NCBI RefSeq assembly: GCF_900184255.1
Contig: NZ_LT854639.1
Span: 449,555 to 513,554 of the forward strand
DNA from: Haloimpatiens massiliensis
Lineage (GTDB): Bacteria; Bacillota; Clostridia; Clostridiales; Clostridiaceae
Length of the DNA: 64,000 bases
Direction: 5' to 3'
The notes beneath the pieces were generated by a model. That model made no database searches and had not been told where the DNA came from. It saw only the letters and a list, made by a program, of their open reading frames with translations. Every line of letters begins with the position of its first letter. Position 1 is the first letter of the stretch. This document shows positions 16,730 to 25,642 of this stretch, piece by piece. The translations under genes and the position numbers were made by a program.

Positions 16730-17584
16730 TTACTTGTTAATTGGTATCCACACTTCGCATCTATAATCTTCTGATTTAGTATCGCCACTATAGTAAACTT
16801 CAAGCTCCGGTGCACAAGCATGTTGATATCCAGATGAAGGTAGCCACTCTGTAAATATTCTTTTTGTTAAAGTTTGAATAGATTCAGGCAGTGGTCCTAT
16901 TGACTCAAATATAGCCCATGTGGCATCAGGGATAGTAGCTTTTATATACCCCTTTGGTACATCTTCCATTGCATCCTCTACAGCAATCATATAATTAAAC
17001 TCATTTTTAATCATATCAAAATCTTTACATACACCTAAAACGCCCATTTTTCCTGCTTTTGACCCCAAGAATTCTAAGCTTCCATCCTTCATTAATTCAT
17101 CCCAAAACATAGGAACAACCTTAAAATTTTCTCCTCCATTCATATTAACTTTTTTTTGCTTACCTATTACTTTAAACCCTTTTTTCTTTTCAATTTTATA
17201 ATCCATACTCTTCTCTCCTTTAATTGAAATATGAAAGGATAGCTTAGGATAAGAAATTAGCTTTACTCCTTGTTTTTTTACCTTAGACGGATTTATTCCA
17301 TGCATTTTCTTAAATGCCTTTGAAAATGACTCCAAGGATTCATATCCATATTTAAAAGCTACGTCAGTTACCCGTGCCCCCATAAATAGGTCCTGTGCAG
17401 CTAAAGACAACCTCCTTCTTCTTATATATTCACTTATTGTAACACCTGTTATCATGTAATACATCCTTTGAAAGTGAAATTCTGAGGACAAAGCTATTTT
17501 TGCAATTTCCTTTATATCTATTTTTTCCGTAATATTGTCCTCAATATAATCTATTGCTTTATTCATAGAGTTTAACCAATCCAT
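16730..17584 (-). CDS. AraC-family regulator with GyrI-like effector domain
   Basis: A 284-residue protein. Residues 5-105 form an AraC/XylS double HTH (IAKIALSSEFHFQRMYYMITG and VAFKYGYESLESFSKAFKKMHG). Residues 125-284 are a GyrI/BmrR-type ligand-binding domain (YKIEKKKGFKVIGK ... ELEVYYSGD). Such proteins, related to Rob or SoxS with an effector domain, regulate drug or stress genes after binding small hydrophobic or cationic compounds. The gene is monocistronic, with a strong GGAGGGGGG ribosome site. Its target may be itself or a distant exporter. Confidence 0.92.
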   Translation of the reverse strand: MDWLNSMNKAIDYIEDNITEKIDIKEIAKIALSSEFHFQRMYYMITGVTISEYIRRRRLSLAAQDLFMGARVTDVAFKYGYESLESFSKAFKKMHGINPSKVKKQGVKLISYPKLSFHISIKGEKSMDYKIEKKKGFKVIGKQKKVNMNGGENFKVVPMFWDELMKDGSLEFLGSKAGKMGVLGVCKDFDMIKNEFNYMIAVEDAMEDVPKGYIKATIPDATWAIFESIGPLPESIQTLTKRIFTEWLPSSGYQHACAPELEVYYSGDTKSEDYRCEVWIPINK

Positions 17585-17789
17585 ATCCCCCCTCCTTTCA
17601 TATCTAATGTTAATACATTAAAGAAGTAAATACCTGTCTTCCTATGCTATGTGCTGACAGAACATAAAAATAATTATACTTGTTTCATTTTGCACCCCTA
17701 TGTATTTCCCTTTATAGGTATATGTCTTTCCTCTGTACACGTATGCGTTTTCTTTTGTATCTATCAATAGTTTCCAAGTATGTTCATAA

Positions 17790-18548
17790 TCAGAACAATT
17801 CATCAAGTAATATATAATATCTTACTAAATTCATATCTGGCTTAAATTTAAGATTTTTCAAAAATTTATCTGTATATTCTGTTGGAAAGTCTAAAAGTTC
17901 ACACAAGCACAATGCAATGTCTTGATGTCTATCAGCAATACCACCACGTCCCATATCTATATATCCTGTTATGGTTTTTCCATCAGTGAATAAATTATTA
18001 AAGCAATAATCACCATGGCTAAATACCAATGTCTCTTTTGGTTTGTTTTCCACCAAATACTCATATGCTTCATCTGTATTTTTAATGCCCTCAGTGTATT
18101 TATTTTGATCCACTTCTAGATGAAGACCATTATCTATACGCTCTTTTGCCTTTTTTAATTTATAATCAATTGTGCTGTCAAATTTACATTCAGATATATC
18201 TAGCTTCTGCAATTGATTTATTCCATCTGCTGCAAGCTTAATTAATAAATTAGGGTTGTCTCTATATAAATTATTTTCTAGCATAATACCTTCTGCTTTT
18301 TCAATCAACATATATGAAGTACCATTTTCAATAACCCTGCAAATGACCTTTGGAACTGGAAGTTTCCCCTGAAGCCACTTATAAATACCATATTCTCTCT
18401 CTGGCTCATCAGATACTTTTTCTATCTTTAAATATAGTTCTTTGTTTTCTCCAATACATTTAACTACTTTTGCTTTTGACATTCCTTCGTGGTCATTATG
18501 AAACTCCATACCCTTAATAAAATTTTGAATTTTTTCTGGTAAATACAT
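17790..18548 (-). CDS. APH(3')-like aminoglycoside phosphotransferase
   Basis: A 252-residue kinase-fold protein. The catalytic loop is FSHGDYCFNNLF (HGDxxxxN), the metal-binding loop GYIDMGRGGIADRHQD, and the C terminus YYILLDELF is that of APH(3') enzymes, which phosphorylate the 3' hydroxyl of kanamycin-type drugs. It may confer aminoglycoside resistance, but chromosomal relatives can be inactive on drugs, so this is inferred. TTG 18557 opens the frame; ATG 18548, 8 bases from GAAAGG, is preferred. The gene stands alone in an accessory region. Confidence 0.87.
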   Translation of the reverse strand: MYLPEKIQNFIKGMEFHNDHEGMSKAKVVKCIGENKELYLKIEKVSDEPEREYGIYKWLQGKLPVPKVICRVIENGTSYMLIEKAEGIMLENNLYRDNPNLLIKLAADGINQLQKLDISECKFDSTIDYKLKKAKERIDNGLHLEVDQNKYTEGIKNTDEAYEYLVENKPKETLVFSHGDYCFNNLFTDGKTITGYIDMGRGGIADRHQDIALCLCELLDFPTEYTDKFLKNLKFKPDMNLVRYYILLDELF

Positions 18549-18743
18549 GTTATTCAACCTTTCTTAATGTTTTTAGCATATAAATTTAAACTATCCAAAT
18601 ATTATTTTATTCATCTATTATATACCTTATTTCATGATTGTGCCAAAATAATATCCTTTCCATGAAACTTCAGTCTAAACTTATTGAACCCAGTAGCAAT
18701 ATAGACATGTAGTACATATTCTGATACTAGAGGAGGTGCAAAA

Positions 18744-19631
18744 GTGAGTAATCTAAAAAATTCTATAGAAATTGAATCTAAAAAATGCTCCAATGAAATT
18801 AATATAGATGCCCCTGTTGTTCAATGTATAGGCCGTGCCAACTCCGTGCAGGACTATTTGAGAATAATAGACACAACATTCAGAGATATTTGTCCAAGCA
18901 ATAGAAACTGTGAATTATGGTACCGTGGTCAACCTCAGGCGTCATTTAATCTTATACCAAGAATTGCAAGATCACCTTTAAACCCAAAGGATGAGATATT
19001 GTTTCTATCGAAATTTAAATCTCTTGCAATACCTGATGTCCAGTTCTTACCATCATTCCCTATTCCCAACGGACCTGCGGCTTACTGGCACTGGCTGTTC
19101 CAGATGCAACACTATGGCGTACCCACCAGGCTAATGGATTGGTCCCGTGATGCATTTGTAGGCTTGTTTTTTGCCATTACCCAAGCGGCTGCTGATGTAG
19201 GAAACGATGCTGCAGTATGGGTACTCAACCCCGTAATATTGAATGAAGCTTTTTCATTCCACAGCTTCGTAAATCCTGGATATATCCCTAATGTGGATGA
19301 ACCAGTGGTAGACCTTTACTTTGGTCCTAATGCACAAATACTCGGCACTACAAAACCTGCTGCCGTAATTGGCCCTATGAACAACCCTAGGATAGTAGCC
19401 CAAAGGGGAACTTTCACAGTATTCCCTCGTATTGAGGATGTTACGCCTTTGAACCTGTTCACTGACGCTTCTAATTATTTGTTAAAGATTTGCATTGCTG
19501 CAGAAAGCATCGATTCCATCAAGCGCCAATTAACACGTTATGGTATAACAAGATTTGCCTTGTTTCCAGACCTCTGCAATATAGCAGAGGAGATTAGTCT
19601 CCAGCTAATACAAGAAGGACAGATACCTTAA
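18744..19631 (+). CDS. FRG-domain protein
   Basis: A 295-residue protein. Its domain begins with LWYRGQPQASFNLIPRIAR (about residues 55-73), the F/YRGQ motif of the FRG domain, and continues with FQMQHYGVPTRLMDWSRDAFVGLFFA. FRG domains occur alone or with toxin-like domains in defence and mobile loci; the biochemical activity is not established. The GTG start has AGGAGG at 18731-18736. Codon use is visibly less AT-biased than in the neighbours, suggesting transfer. A strong terminator follows. It could be part of a single-gene abortive-infection system, but nothing here proves that. Confidence 0.85.
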   Translation: MSNLKNSIEIESKKCSNEINIDAPVVQCIGRANSVQDYLRIIDTTFRDICPSNRNCELWYRGQPQASFNLIPRIARSPLNPKDEILFLSKFKSLAIPDVQFLPSFPIPNGPAAYWHWLFQMQHYGVPTRLMDWSRDAFVGLFFAITQAAADVGNDAAVWVLNPVILNEAFSFHSFVNPGYIPNVDEPVVDLYFGPNAQILGTTKPAAVIGPMNNPRIVAQRGTFTVFPRIEDVTPLNLFTDASNYLLKICIAAESIDSIKRQLTRYGITRFALFPDLCNIAEEISLQLIQEGQIP

Positions 19632-19666
19632 GCTTAATTAGAATAAAATTTTTATTTTAGTAGTTT

Positions 19667-19710
19667 AAAGGCTACCCCTAAGTATTAACACTTAGGGATA
19701 GCCTTTCCTT
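19667..19710. terminator. Bidirectional terminator
   Basis: A 17-bp stem pairs 19667-19683 with 19690-19706 (AAAGGCTACCCCTAAGT and its near-complement) around a 6-base loop. It serves the FRG gene and the convergent shell-protein remnant. Confidence 0.88.
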
Positions 19711-19723
19711 ATTTTCAATATAG

Positions 19724-19993
19724 CTATAAACAATTTATACCTAAAAAATTCTTTGTATCTCTTGGAAGCTCAACACTTACTACTTTCGCATTAGTAGCTT
19801 TTACTGCTTCATCAGCAGCCATAATTTGAGAGCCTGCTCCAGTCCTGTTGCTTATAATGCCTATGGCTCTATGGCTTTTGTCTAATCTCATTTTATCTCG
19901 CAAAACGCTATCTATATTTGTTATAACAAGCCCTACTATATTTCCATACTTTACCGTTCCTACAAATTCAGTTATTGGTGCTGGTTTATTCAT
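19724..19993 (-). pseudogene. Truncated PduB/EtuB-type microcompartment shell protein
   Basis: The 89 residues match the start of tandem-BMC shell proteins of the PduB/EtuB type: ITEFVGT, GLVITNIDS, RAIGIISNRTGAGSQIMAADEAVKATNAKVVSVELPRDTK. Intact relatives continue for another 150 or more residues (GGAGHGSLI...), but here the frame runs into NFLGINCL and stops. The start and an AAAGGGG ribosome site are intact. No other microcompartment gene is in the window. It is most likely a gene remnant left by a deletion; a functional short peptide is unlikely. Confidence 0.8.
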
Positions 19994-20232
19994 TACTTAT
20001 CTTTCCCCTTTTGAGATTAATTTTTTATCTGTTGATTTTATAATTTTACTAATTTAATTCTTTGGAGTCAAATTTTCTTCGTTTCTTAAGTCTTTTACTT
20101 CAAAATATATATTATAATACTATAGTTCCCTTCAAACATCTTGGAAGGTTTTATCTTATTTTACTGCAATTAATTATATTTTTATGTATATTTGCAAATA
20201 CTAATATAAAATCAGTAAGGGTGATGATATGT

Positions 20233-20643
20233 ATGACTTCTAAAGAAAAAGCCTACATAGGTGGAATTATAGATAGTAAAGGCAGTATTATGCTTTTAAA
20301 GTTTAATAATAATGAATTTCCGTCTCCTTGCATAAGCATAAGTTCAACCTCAATTGAATTATTAAAATGGATAAAAGATGTAACAAAAATGGGTTCAATA
20401 AAAAATAAGAAAAATAATAACTCAGAAAAACATGCTAATTCCTTTATTTATACAATCAAGCATAATGATGCAATAAATCTTTTACTAGAAATTTAACCCT
20501 ATTTAATAGTTAAATGTAAAAAGAAAAAAGCTAAACTAATATTAGGGAAATACAAAGCAGTTACTCCTCGAAATGGAAGATATTCTAATGAAATGCTTAA
20601 AGTAAAAAAACAATTTTATGAAGATTTTATAAGTATAAAATAG
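20233..20643 (+). pseudogene. LAGLIDADG-type homing endonuclease with in-frame stop
   Basis: The frame starts at ATG 20233 (AAGGGTG upstream) with KEKAYIGGIIDSKGSIML, a LAGLIDADG helix (GGIIDSKGS). It reads through DAINLLLEI to TAA 20494-20496, then continues in the same frame with PYLIVKCKKKKAKLILGKYK to TAG 20641-20643. The post-stop text is the usual continuation of these enzymes, so the TAA is a nonsense change (TTA to TAA would suffice). The product would be about 136 residues, a single-motif, dimer-type enzyme. A terminator follows directly. Confidence 0.8.
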
Positions 20644-20644
20644 G

Positions 20645-20677
20645 AAAAACCATCACGTTTTTGTGATGGTTTTTTAT
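20645..20677 (+). terminator. Rho-independent terminator
   Basis: AAAAACCATCAC (20645-20656) pairs with GTGATGGTTTTT (20663-20674). It overlaps the end of the broken endonuclease gene. Confidence 0.85.
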
Positions 20678-21090
20678 TATTTAAGGCAAATCACACTCTT
20701 CAAAATCTACTAATTTAGTAAATACTTAAATTGGTAACCTTTATAGTCCACATCATTTATCAGACCAAATAAAGCCGCAACAAGTTTTATATTTTCCACT
20801 AATAGCTCTTTCAATAGCTTGAAATGTAACATCGTAAAAAGCTGCTGCTTCCCTTAAACTATTCCATTCTTTAATAAAATTCCCGTTTATATCATACTGC
20901 CTTATCACTCGATTTTTTTTAATTTCAATTTCGCCAACATATCTCCATATAAAATTACAACAAGTTTTTCTTTCTCCCGTGCAAACCCTACGAATTGCCT
21001 TGGGTGTCGTGTTATATTGTTCTGCTGCTAAATTAACTGAATCCCAAGTATTAATTAAATTTACTTCTAAATCATATTGCTCTACCTTTT

Positions 21091-22481
21091 CAGGGCAAAC
21101 GCATATGATTTTTTTGGCGCTAGCCCTTTTATTTTGCTGAAATAATGCTTATAATTTAAATTGTACAAAGATAGAAAGGAAGATTATTATTAAACCAAAC
21201 ATGTTTGATATTGAAAGTATAATATTTGATGCATTTAATGAAGTCGAAGACCCACGAGGCGATAACAAGAGACATAAATTTATAGATATAATCGGTATAG
21301 CACTATGTGCTGTAACCAGTGGAATGGAATCTTATAATGAAATTGAAGAATTTGGAGAGTCAAGTGAAGAGTGGCTAAAGCAATATTTTGAGTTACCTAA
21401 TGGAATTCCTTCACATGATACATTCAATAGGGTATTTTCCCAAATAAATCCTAAACAATTTCAAAAATGTTTTAATGAATTAATGAAGAATTTAGCTGAA
21501 TTAGTAAATGGAGAAGTAGTATCTATAGATGGTAAAACAGTGAGAGGATCATCTTGTAATAGTTCAAATCAAAAATCAATTCATATGGTTAGTGCTTGGG
21601 CAAATCAGAATCAGGTAGTTTTAGGGCAAATCAAAACAGATGATAAATCAAATGAAATCACAGCAATTCCTAAATTAATTGAACTATTAGAATTAAAAGA
21701 TACTATTGTTACAATTGATGCTATGGGAACTCAAAAGAAAATAGCAGAAGTTATTATAGAAAAAGAGGCTGACTATGTGTTGGCATTAAAAGAAAATCAG
21801 AAAACTCTTCATGACAATGTTGAATTATTTTTTGACTCTATATTGAGAGATAAAAGTACAGATATAAAAGTACAAACCCATACTACTCATGATAAAGATC
21901 ATGGGAGAATTGAAACACGAAAATACTTTTTAGTTAATGAAATTTCATGGCTAGATAATAAAGAAGACTGGAGAAACATTCAATCTATAGGTATGGTTGA
22001 AAGAAAACGAATTGTAGGAGATAAAGAAACTTTTGAGCGAAGCTACTATATAACAAGTTTAGAGTCTATAGAGTTATTCTCAAATGCAGTTAGGCAACAT
22101 TGGGGTATAGAAAATAAGCTCCATTGGGTTTTAGACGTATCTTTTAATGAAGATAAATGTAGAGCTAGAAAAGATAATTCAGCTGAAAATTTGGCTGTCT
22201 TACGACATTTAGCCTTAAATCTACTTAGGCAAGAAAAAACTTTAAAGAAAAGTTTAAATATAAAAAAAGTTAAATGTGCATTAGATAAAAAATATCTAGA
22301 AAAAGTTATTTTCGACCCTCTACGAGGTAAAGAATAAAGAATATTAAAATGCCACTAAGGAAAATCTATGAGTAGTTTTTTCAATATTCACTTTATTTAT
22401 AGCAGCTCATTTATTTTACATATTTTATAAAAACGCATCTTTATATTGAAAGAAATACAATATAAAGATGCGTTTGCCCTG
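21091..22481 (+). mobile_element. ISAs1-family insertion sequence with 10-bp target duplication
   Basis: The 1,391-bp element has terminal inverted repeats CAGGGCAAACGCAT (21091-21104) and ATGCGTTTGCCCTG (22468-22481). It is flanked by the direct repeat TCTACCTTTT (21081-21090 and 22482-22491), in the 8-10 bp range of ISAs1 elements. Near the right end an 18-bp perfect hairpin (22431-22448 with 22458-22475) repeats the terminal sequence in inverted form. It is inserted in the homing endonuclease gene and looks intact. Confidence 0.95.
21201..22337 (+). CDS. ISAs1-family DDE transposase
   Basis: A 378-residue transposase. The N terminus has the DDE-associated region (EDPRGDNKRHKFIDIIGIALCAV, NGIPSHDTFNRVFSQINP). 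The catalytic core has VSIDGKTVRGS with the first aspartate, VTIDAMGTQKKIAE with the second and a downstream glutamate in the HWGIENKLHWVLDVSFNED block. This arrangement is typical of ISAs1/H-repeat transposases, and the full length suggests the element is still active. It is preceded by GAAAGGAAG. Confidence 0.94.
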   Translation: MFDIESIIFDAFNEVEDPRGDNKRHKFIDIIGIALCAVTSGMESYNEIEEFGESSEEWLKQYFELPNGIPSHDTFNRVFSQINPKQFQKCFNELMKNLAELVNGEVVSIDGKTVRGSSCNSSNQKSIHMVSAWANQNQVVLGQIKTDDKSNEITAIPKLIELLELKDTIVTIDAMGTQKKIAEVIIEKEADYVLALKENQKTLHDNVELFFDSILRDKSTDIKVQTHTTHDKDHGRIETRKYFLVNEISWLDNKEDWRNIQSIGMVERKRIVGDKETFERSYYITSLESIELFSNAVRQHWGIENKLHWVLDVSFNEDKCRARKDNSAENLAVLRHLALNLLRQEKTLKKSLNIKKVKCALDKKYLEKVIFDPLRGKE

Positions 22482-23422
22482 TCTACCTTTTTAATTTGTC
22501 TTGACTTTTTATTAATAGTTTTTTTATTACATCCTAATCTAGCTTTTATATCTATTTCATCTGCCAAAAACTCATTATATTTATCTAAATATAGCCATAT
22601 AAAATTTTTATGTGATTTATGATTTTCTTTTTCACAACATTTTTTAATCGAACCTATATCAAACTCTTCTTTTAAATCTTTTAAAGCATATGTTCCTATA
22701 TAATTTGCATCTTTATCTAATTTAACTATTTTTCTCCCCAACTTTTCTTGTCTTTTACATTCTTTACTATCTATACATCTTTTAAATTTCTCCCATTTTT
22801 CTCTTTTTCTTTTCATATAAATAGTAGCATTATCATATAAAGAATCTACTACATCTCTGTATTTTCTACCTGTAAAGCTTATCTGACAAATATTTGGTGA
22901 ATGTTTATTTATTAAAACATTTTTTTCTGAATTAAAGAATTTTTTTATTCCATAAAGCATATCGTATGTTCCAATAAATTTTATCTCACAAATGAGCATT
23001 GGACTTTTCCTATTTTTTCTTAATTTCATATAAGTTGATATGCATCCATCACCGTCCATATATCCTCTAATAAAATGTTTAATTAACTGTTTGGGAACTA
23101 TATTTTCATTTGCAAATTTTAATACTAATGATTTTCTTGGTATACAACCTAATTTTATTAAATCATTTGCCATTTTAGTGCTACTAATATTAATAGAAAC
23201 ATATCCTTTGTTACTTACATATAATGGCCTATTAGACTTTACATCTTTCAATAGTTGCTCTAATATATATTTATCATCTGGATGTAGTTGTATTATAATA
23301 ATTTTATTATTTTCACTTTTTTCACTTACACAACCATCTGCATATAAAAGTCCTAACCAATATGCCTTTCTTTCGTTATCTATTTTTTCAAAATATGAAT
23401 CATCTTGAATATATCTTGACAT

Positions 23423-23831
23423 ACTATCACCTAATAATATTTTTGTTATTATCTTTTGTACAATCATATAAATTATTCATGTATATTAATTTGAAACAGT
23501 TCTTTATTACGTTTTGTATCCACTAATAAAGCTATATATTATTAAGCAAAGGTATTTTTTAACGCTTGAATTTTTCTGAAAATATAAATAAGTTTAGAGG
23601 AAATACCGTATAAGATACACAAATAATATACTTGTAAATATATAAGCCAACAAAAAGTTACATATTTAAAAGATATAAAATCATAAAAAATTTAAGAAGA
23701 TTTATTAACTGAAAAGGAATATAAGAAAGATTTTATATGGGAATATTACCCAATTTATATTATTTTATTTAAATTACATCCTAAAATATAAAATGCTTTT
23801 AAGCATTTATTAGGTTTAAAAAGCATTAAAA
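23423..23831. other. AT-rich gap without a recognisable gene
   Basis: About 400 bases of very AT-rich sequence between the endonuclease start and the displaced ssrA terminator. Short frames are present but none has a ribosome site or family motif. It presumably belongs to the decayed integrated region or to the old downstream flank of ssrA. Confidence 0.5.
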
Positions 23832-23861
23832 AAAACCACGTCAAAGCTGTCGTGGTTTTCA
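23832..23861 (-). terminator. Displaced ssrA terminator
   Basis: AAAACCACG pairs with CGTGGTTTT, with T-rich sequence on the minus-strand 3' side. It lies directly after the ssrA 3'-end copy at 23862, which suggests it was the original ssrA terminator before element insertion. Confidence 0.75.
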
Positions 23862-23900
23862 TGGTGGAGGCGAGGAGAATCGAACTCCTGTCCGAAAGCT
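23862..23900 (-). other. Displaced 3' end of ssrA (attachment-site copy)
   Basis: On the minus strand, 39 bases repeat the tmRNA 3' end from AGCTTTCGGAC to GCCTCCACCA. Relative to the intact copy at 26727, two positions in the T-arm stem differ in a compensating way (GGGG/CCCC to GGAG/CTCC). It is followed by its own terminator. It marks the far end of an element integrated at ssrA. Confidence 0.8.
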
Positions 23901-24031
23901 TCCACTTGCCTTAACTTTTCTAGTTATATCAATGCTTGTAGCAGTTATTCATCAAAAGTCCCATTCGGAGTATCCGATTTGCTGTTAATTTTCATTTTAT
24001 CATAACGTAGACTTGGAGTAAACCAATAGGT

Positions 24032-24175
24032 CTAAATGCGTAGAAATATCTTATAAAAATGTAAGTATAGTAAGCCGAATATAACACCCAGTAAACATTC
24101 CGTATTGAGAGGTGTATAATCAACCCCATTTTCTTCTAGCCATTGACGGATAGACTTTTCACCTATTTTCTGCAA
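24032..24175 (-). pseudogene. Small fragment resembling an endonuclease N terminus
   Basis: A 47-residue frame includes IGEKSIRQWLEENGVDYTP, which resembles the opening helix of Vsr-like/EDxHD endonucleases found in phages. There is no start codon with a ribosome site, and the rest of the domain is missing. The likeness is weak; it may be chance. Confidence 0.3.
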
Positions 24176-24238
24176 TTATACTTTGATGCATCTTATAAGA
24201 AAATTGTTCATCAAGTTTATTATTTTTTTATTGCTTAT

Positions 24239-24766
24239 TTATCTGCTATATTCAATAATTTCACCATATGCAACTTTCTCTTGATACTCAATTGTTTTTA
24301 TAACCATTTCATGACAAACTACAATCACTCTGTTATACTTCAAATACTTTTCCAATACCCCATTTATTCTTTTCTTCATATTTTCCTTAGTTTCCCACAC
24401 TTTGACCTCACCCTTAGGATGTATTCCATTATGTAAATCAAAATCTCTACTCAAGGAAAAACATTCTTCTGAGGTTCTATGTTGAAAGTTTATTATATCA
24501 GGTATCCATTCATGTAAGTCAACATCAACTTCTATATCTATTCCTAATTCCTTGGATAAAATTGATGCACTTTGAAGTGCTCTTGTATAAGGTGATGAAA
24601 CAATAACTTCACAATTTTTAAGTCGATTGTCTTTTGATGTTTCTTTTAATTGCTGTATTCCAATTTCAGTTAATGGTGCTAAATCCAACCCATGTCCAAT
24701 AAAATTTCTATCATTAACAGGTTGATATGTTGGTTCTCCATGCCTAATTAAATAAAATACTGTCAT
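24239..24766 (-). CDS. Histidine phosphatase family protein
   Basis: A 175-residue protein of the phosphoglycerate-mutase-like superfamily. The RHG motif is YLIRHGEPTYQ (residues 6-16) with the phospho-accepting histidine. SSPYTRALQSASIL supplies the arginine and VVCHEMVIKTIEY the second catalytic histidine. Such small enzymes dephosphorylate varied metabolites, and the substrate cannot be told from sequence. It lies inside the element at ssrA and may be cargo. GGGGGAG precedes the ATG. Confidence 0.9.
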   Translation of the reverse strand: MTVFYLIRHGEPTYQPVNDRNFIGHGLDLAPLTEIGIQQLKETSKDNRLKNCEVIVSSPYTRALQSASILSKELGIDIEVDVDLHEWIPDIINFQHRTSEECFSLSRDFDLHNGIHPKGEVKVWETKENMKKRINGVLEKYLKYNRVIVVCHEMVIKTIEYQEKVAYGEIIEYSR

Positions 24767-25642
24767 AATTCTCCCCCTTTAATACGCACTTTTTTACAAA
24801 GTCGAATCAATATATTGATTAAATTATACCATATAATTACAATAGTTCAAATTGAAATAGGATGTCCCATTTACAGTGCATTAACTTGTTATATATAGTA
24901 GGAAGAAGTTTTTTTATAAAGGTTAGAAGCTGAGAGTTTCCTATAAAACTCCAAGGTAATCGTAGATGCCGATGCAATAACTTCTACGGATTCATTCTTA
25001 TTGAATGGGTGTTGGGTTTTTACATGGATTGAACCCTAAGGAATTGACCTTAAAACAAACATGGGAGAAGATAGCAGGAGTGCTATTGGGGAATGAGGAT
25101 TTAGCTATGTCCCCTTTACTTCATTGGATGGCTAAATTATAAATAGGTTAATACTCATTAAATAGAATCTCCGTTATATAGCACTTAGTAATTAAGCATT
25201 GGTTAGCAAGCCCCTTAGTTAATACATAGAATCTTGACGGATTCAGATACTTTAGAAATTAATTTAAGCAATAGGTAATTGCTGAGTGATAACGAAGCAG
25301 ATAAGTATTAAAACTCCTCTTAATAAAACCTGTCTTATAATAGTTTAACAAGTTAATTAATACTAATGGGACTATTCTTTTAAATAGGAGGGGGATGTCT
25401 AAAATTCTTCCCTTTTCTGTTGTTGGTATGAATGAATGGAAAATTTACGGATTTGTATTCAAGGAAAGTCCTATTTTTCCCACTATAAAATCAACACAAT
25501 TCCCCTCTAGAATGAGTATTCCTAATGGTTTTACAAATGTCAATATATGTCACCAAAACTCTGTCTATATATAGTAACAGCAATAGTAAAAAAGTGGTGA
25601 GGAAATAAAATCCTTAACCACTCTTTTTTATGGCTTTTTGTG
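24767..25642. other. Mostly non-coding element interior with small frames
   Basis: A plus-strand 45-residue frame (25005-25142) ends GNEDLAMSPLLHWMAKL and includes LNPKELTLKQTWEKIAGV, which reads like a phage tail-assembly remnant. A second, 59-residue frame (25395-25574) follows AGGAGG with a spacing of only 3 bases and matches nothing I know. The rest shows no gene. This fits a decayed prophage. Confidence 0.4.
25593..25628. terminator. Bidirectional terminator near the integrase 3' end
   Basis: AGTGGTGAGGA (25593-25603) pairs with TCCTTAACCACT (25611-25622), flanked by A and T runs on either side. Confidence 0.75.

Larger units (their letters stand above)
20753..23422 (-). pseudogene. LAGLIDADG homing endonuclease with NUMOD repeats, split by an IS
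   Basis: The N-terminal part (23422-22482) has two LAGLIDADG motifs, AYWLGLLYADGCV and HFIRGYMDGDGCI, then a NUMOD1-type DNA-binding module ending HKNFIWLY. The C-terminal part (21080-20753) carries two more such modules (QYDLEVNLINTWDSV...NFIWRY and QYDINGNFIKEWNSL...GFIWSD). Removing the IS and one copy of the 10-bp duplication restores an open frame of 1,269 bases, 422 residues. Before insertion it was thus an intact endonuclease. The longest frame starts at 23467, but ATG 23422 has TTAGGTG upstream. No intron host gene is evident around it. Confidence 0.9.
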
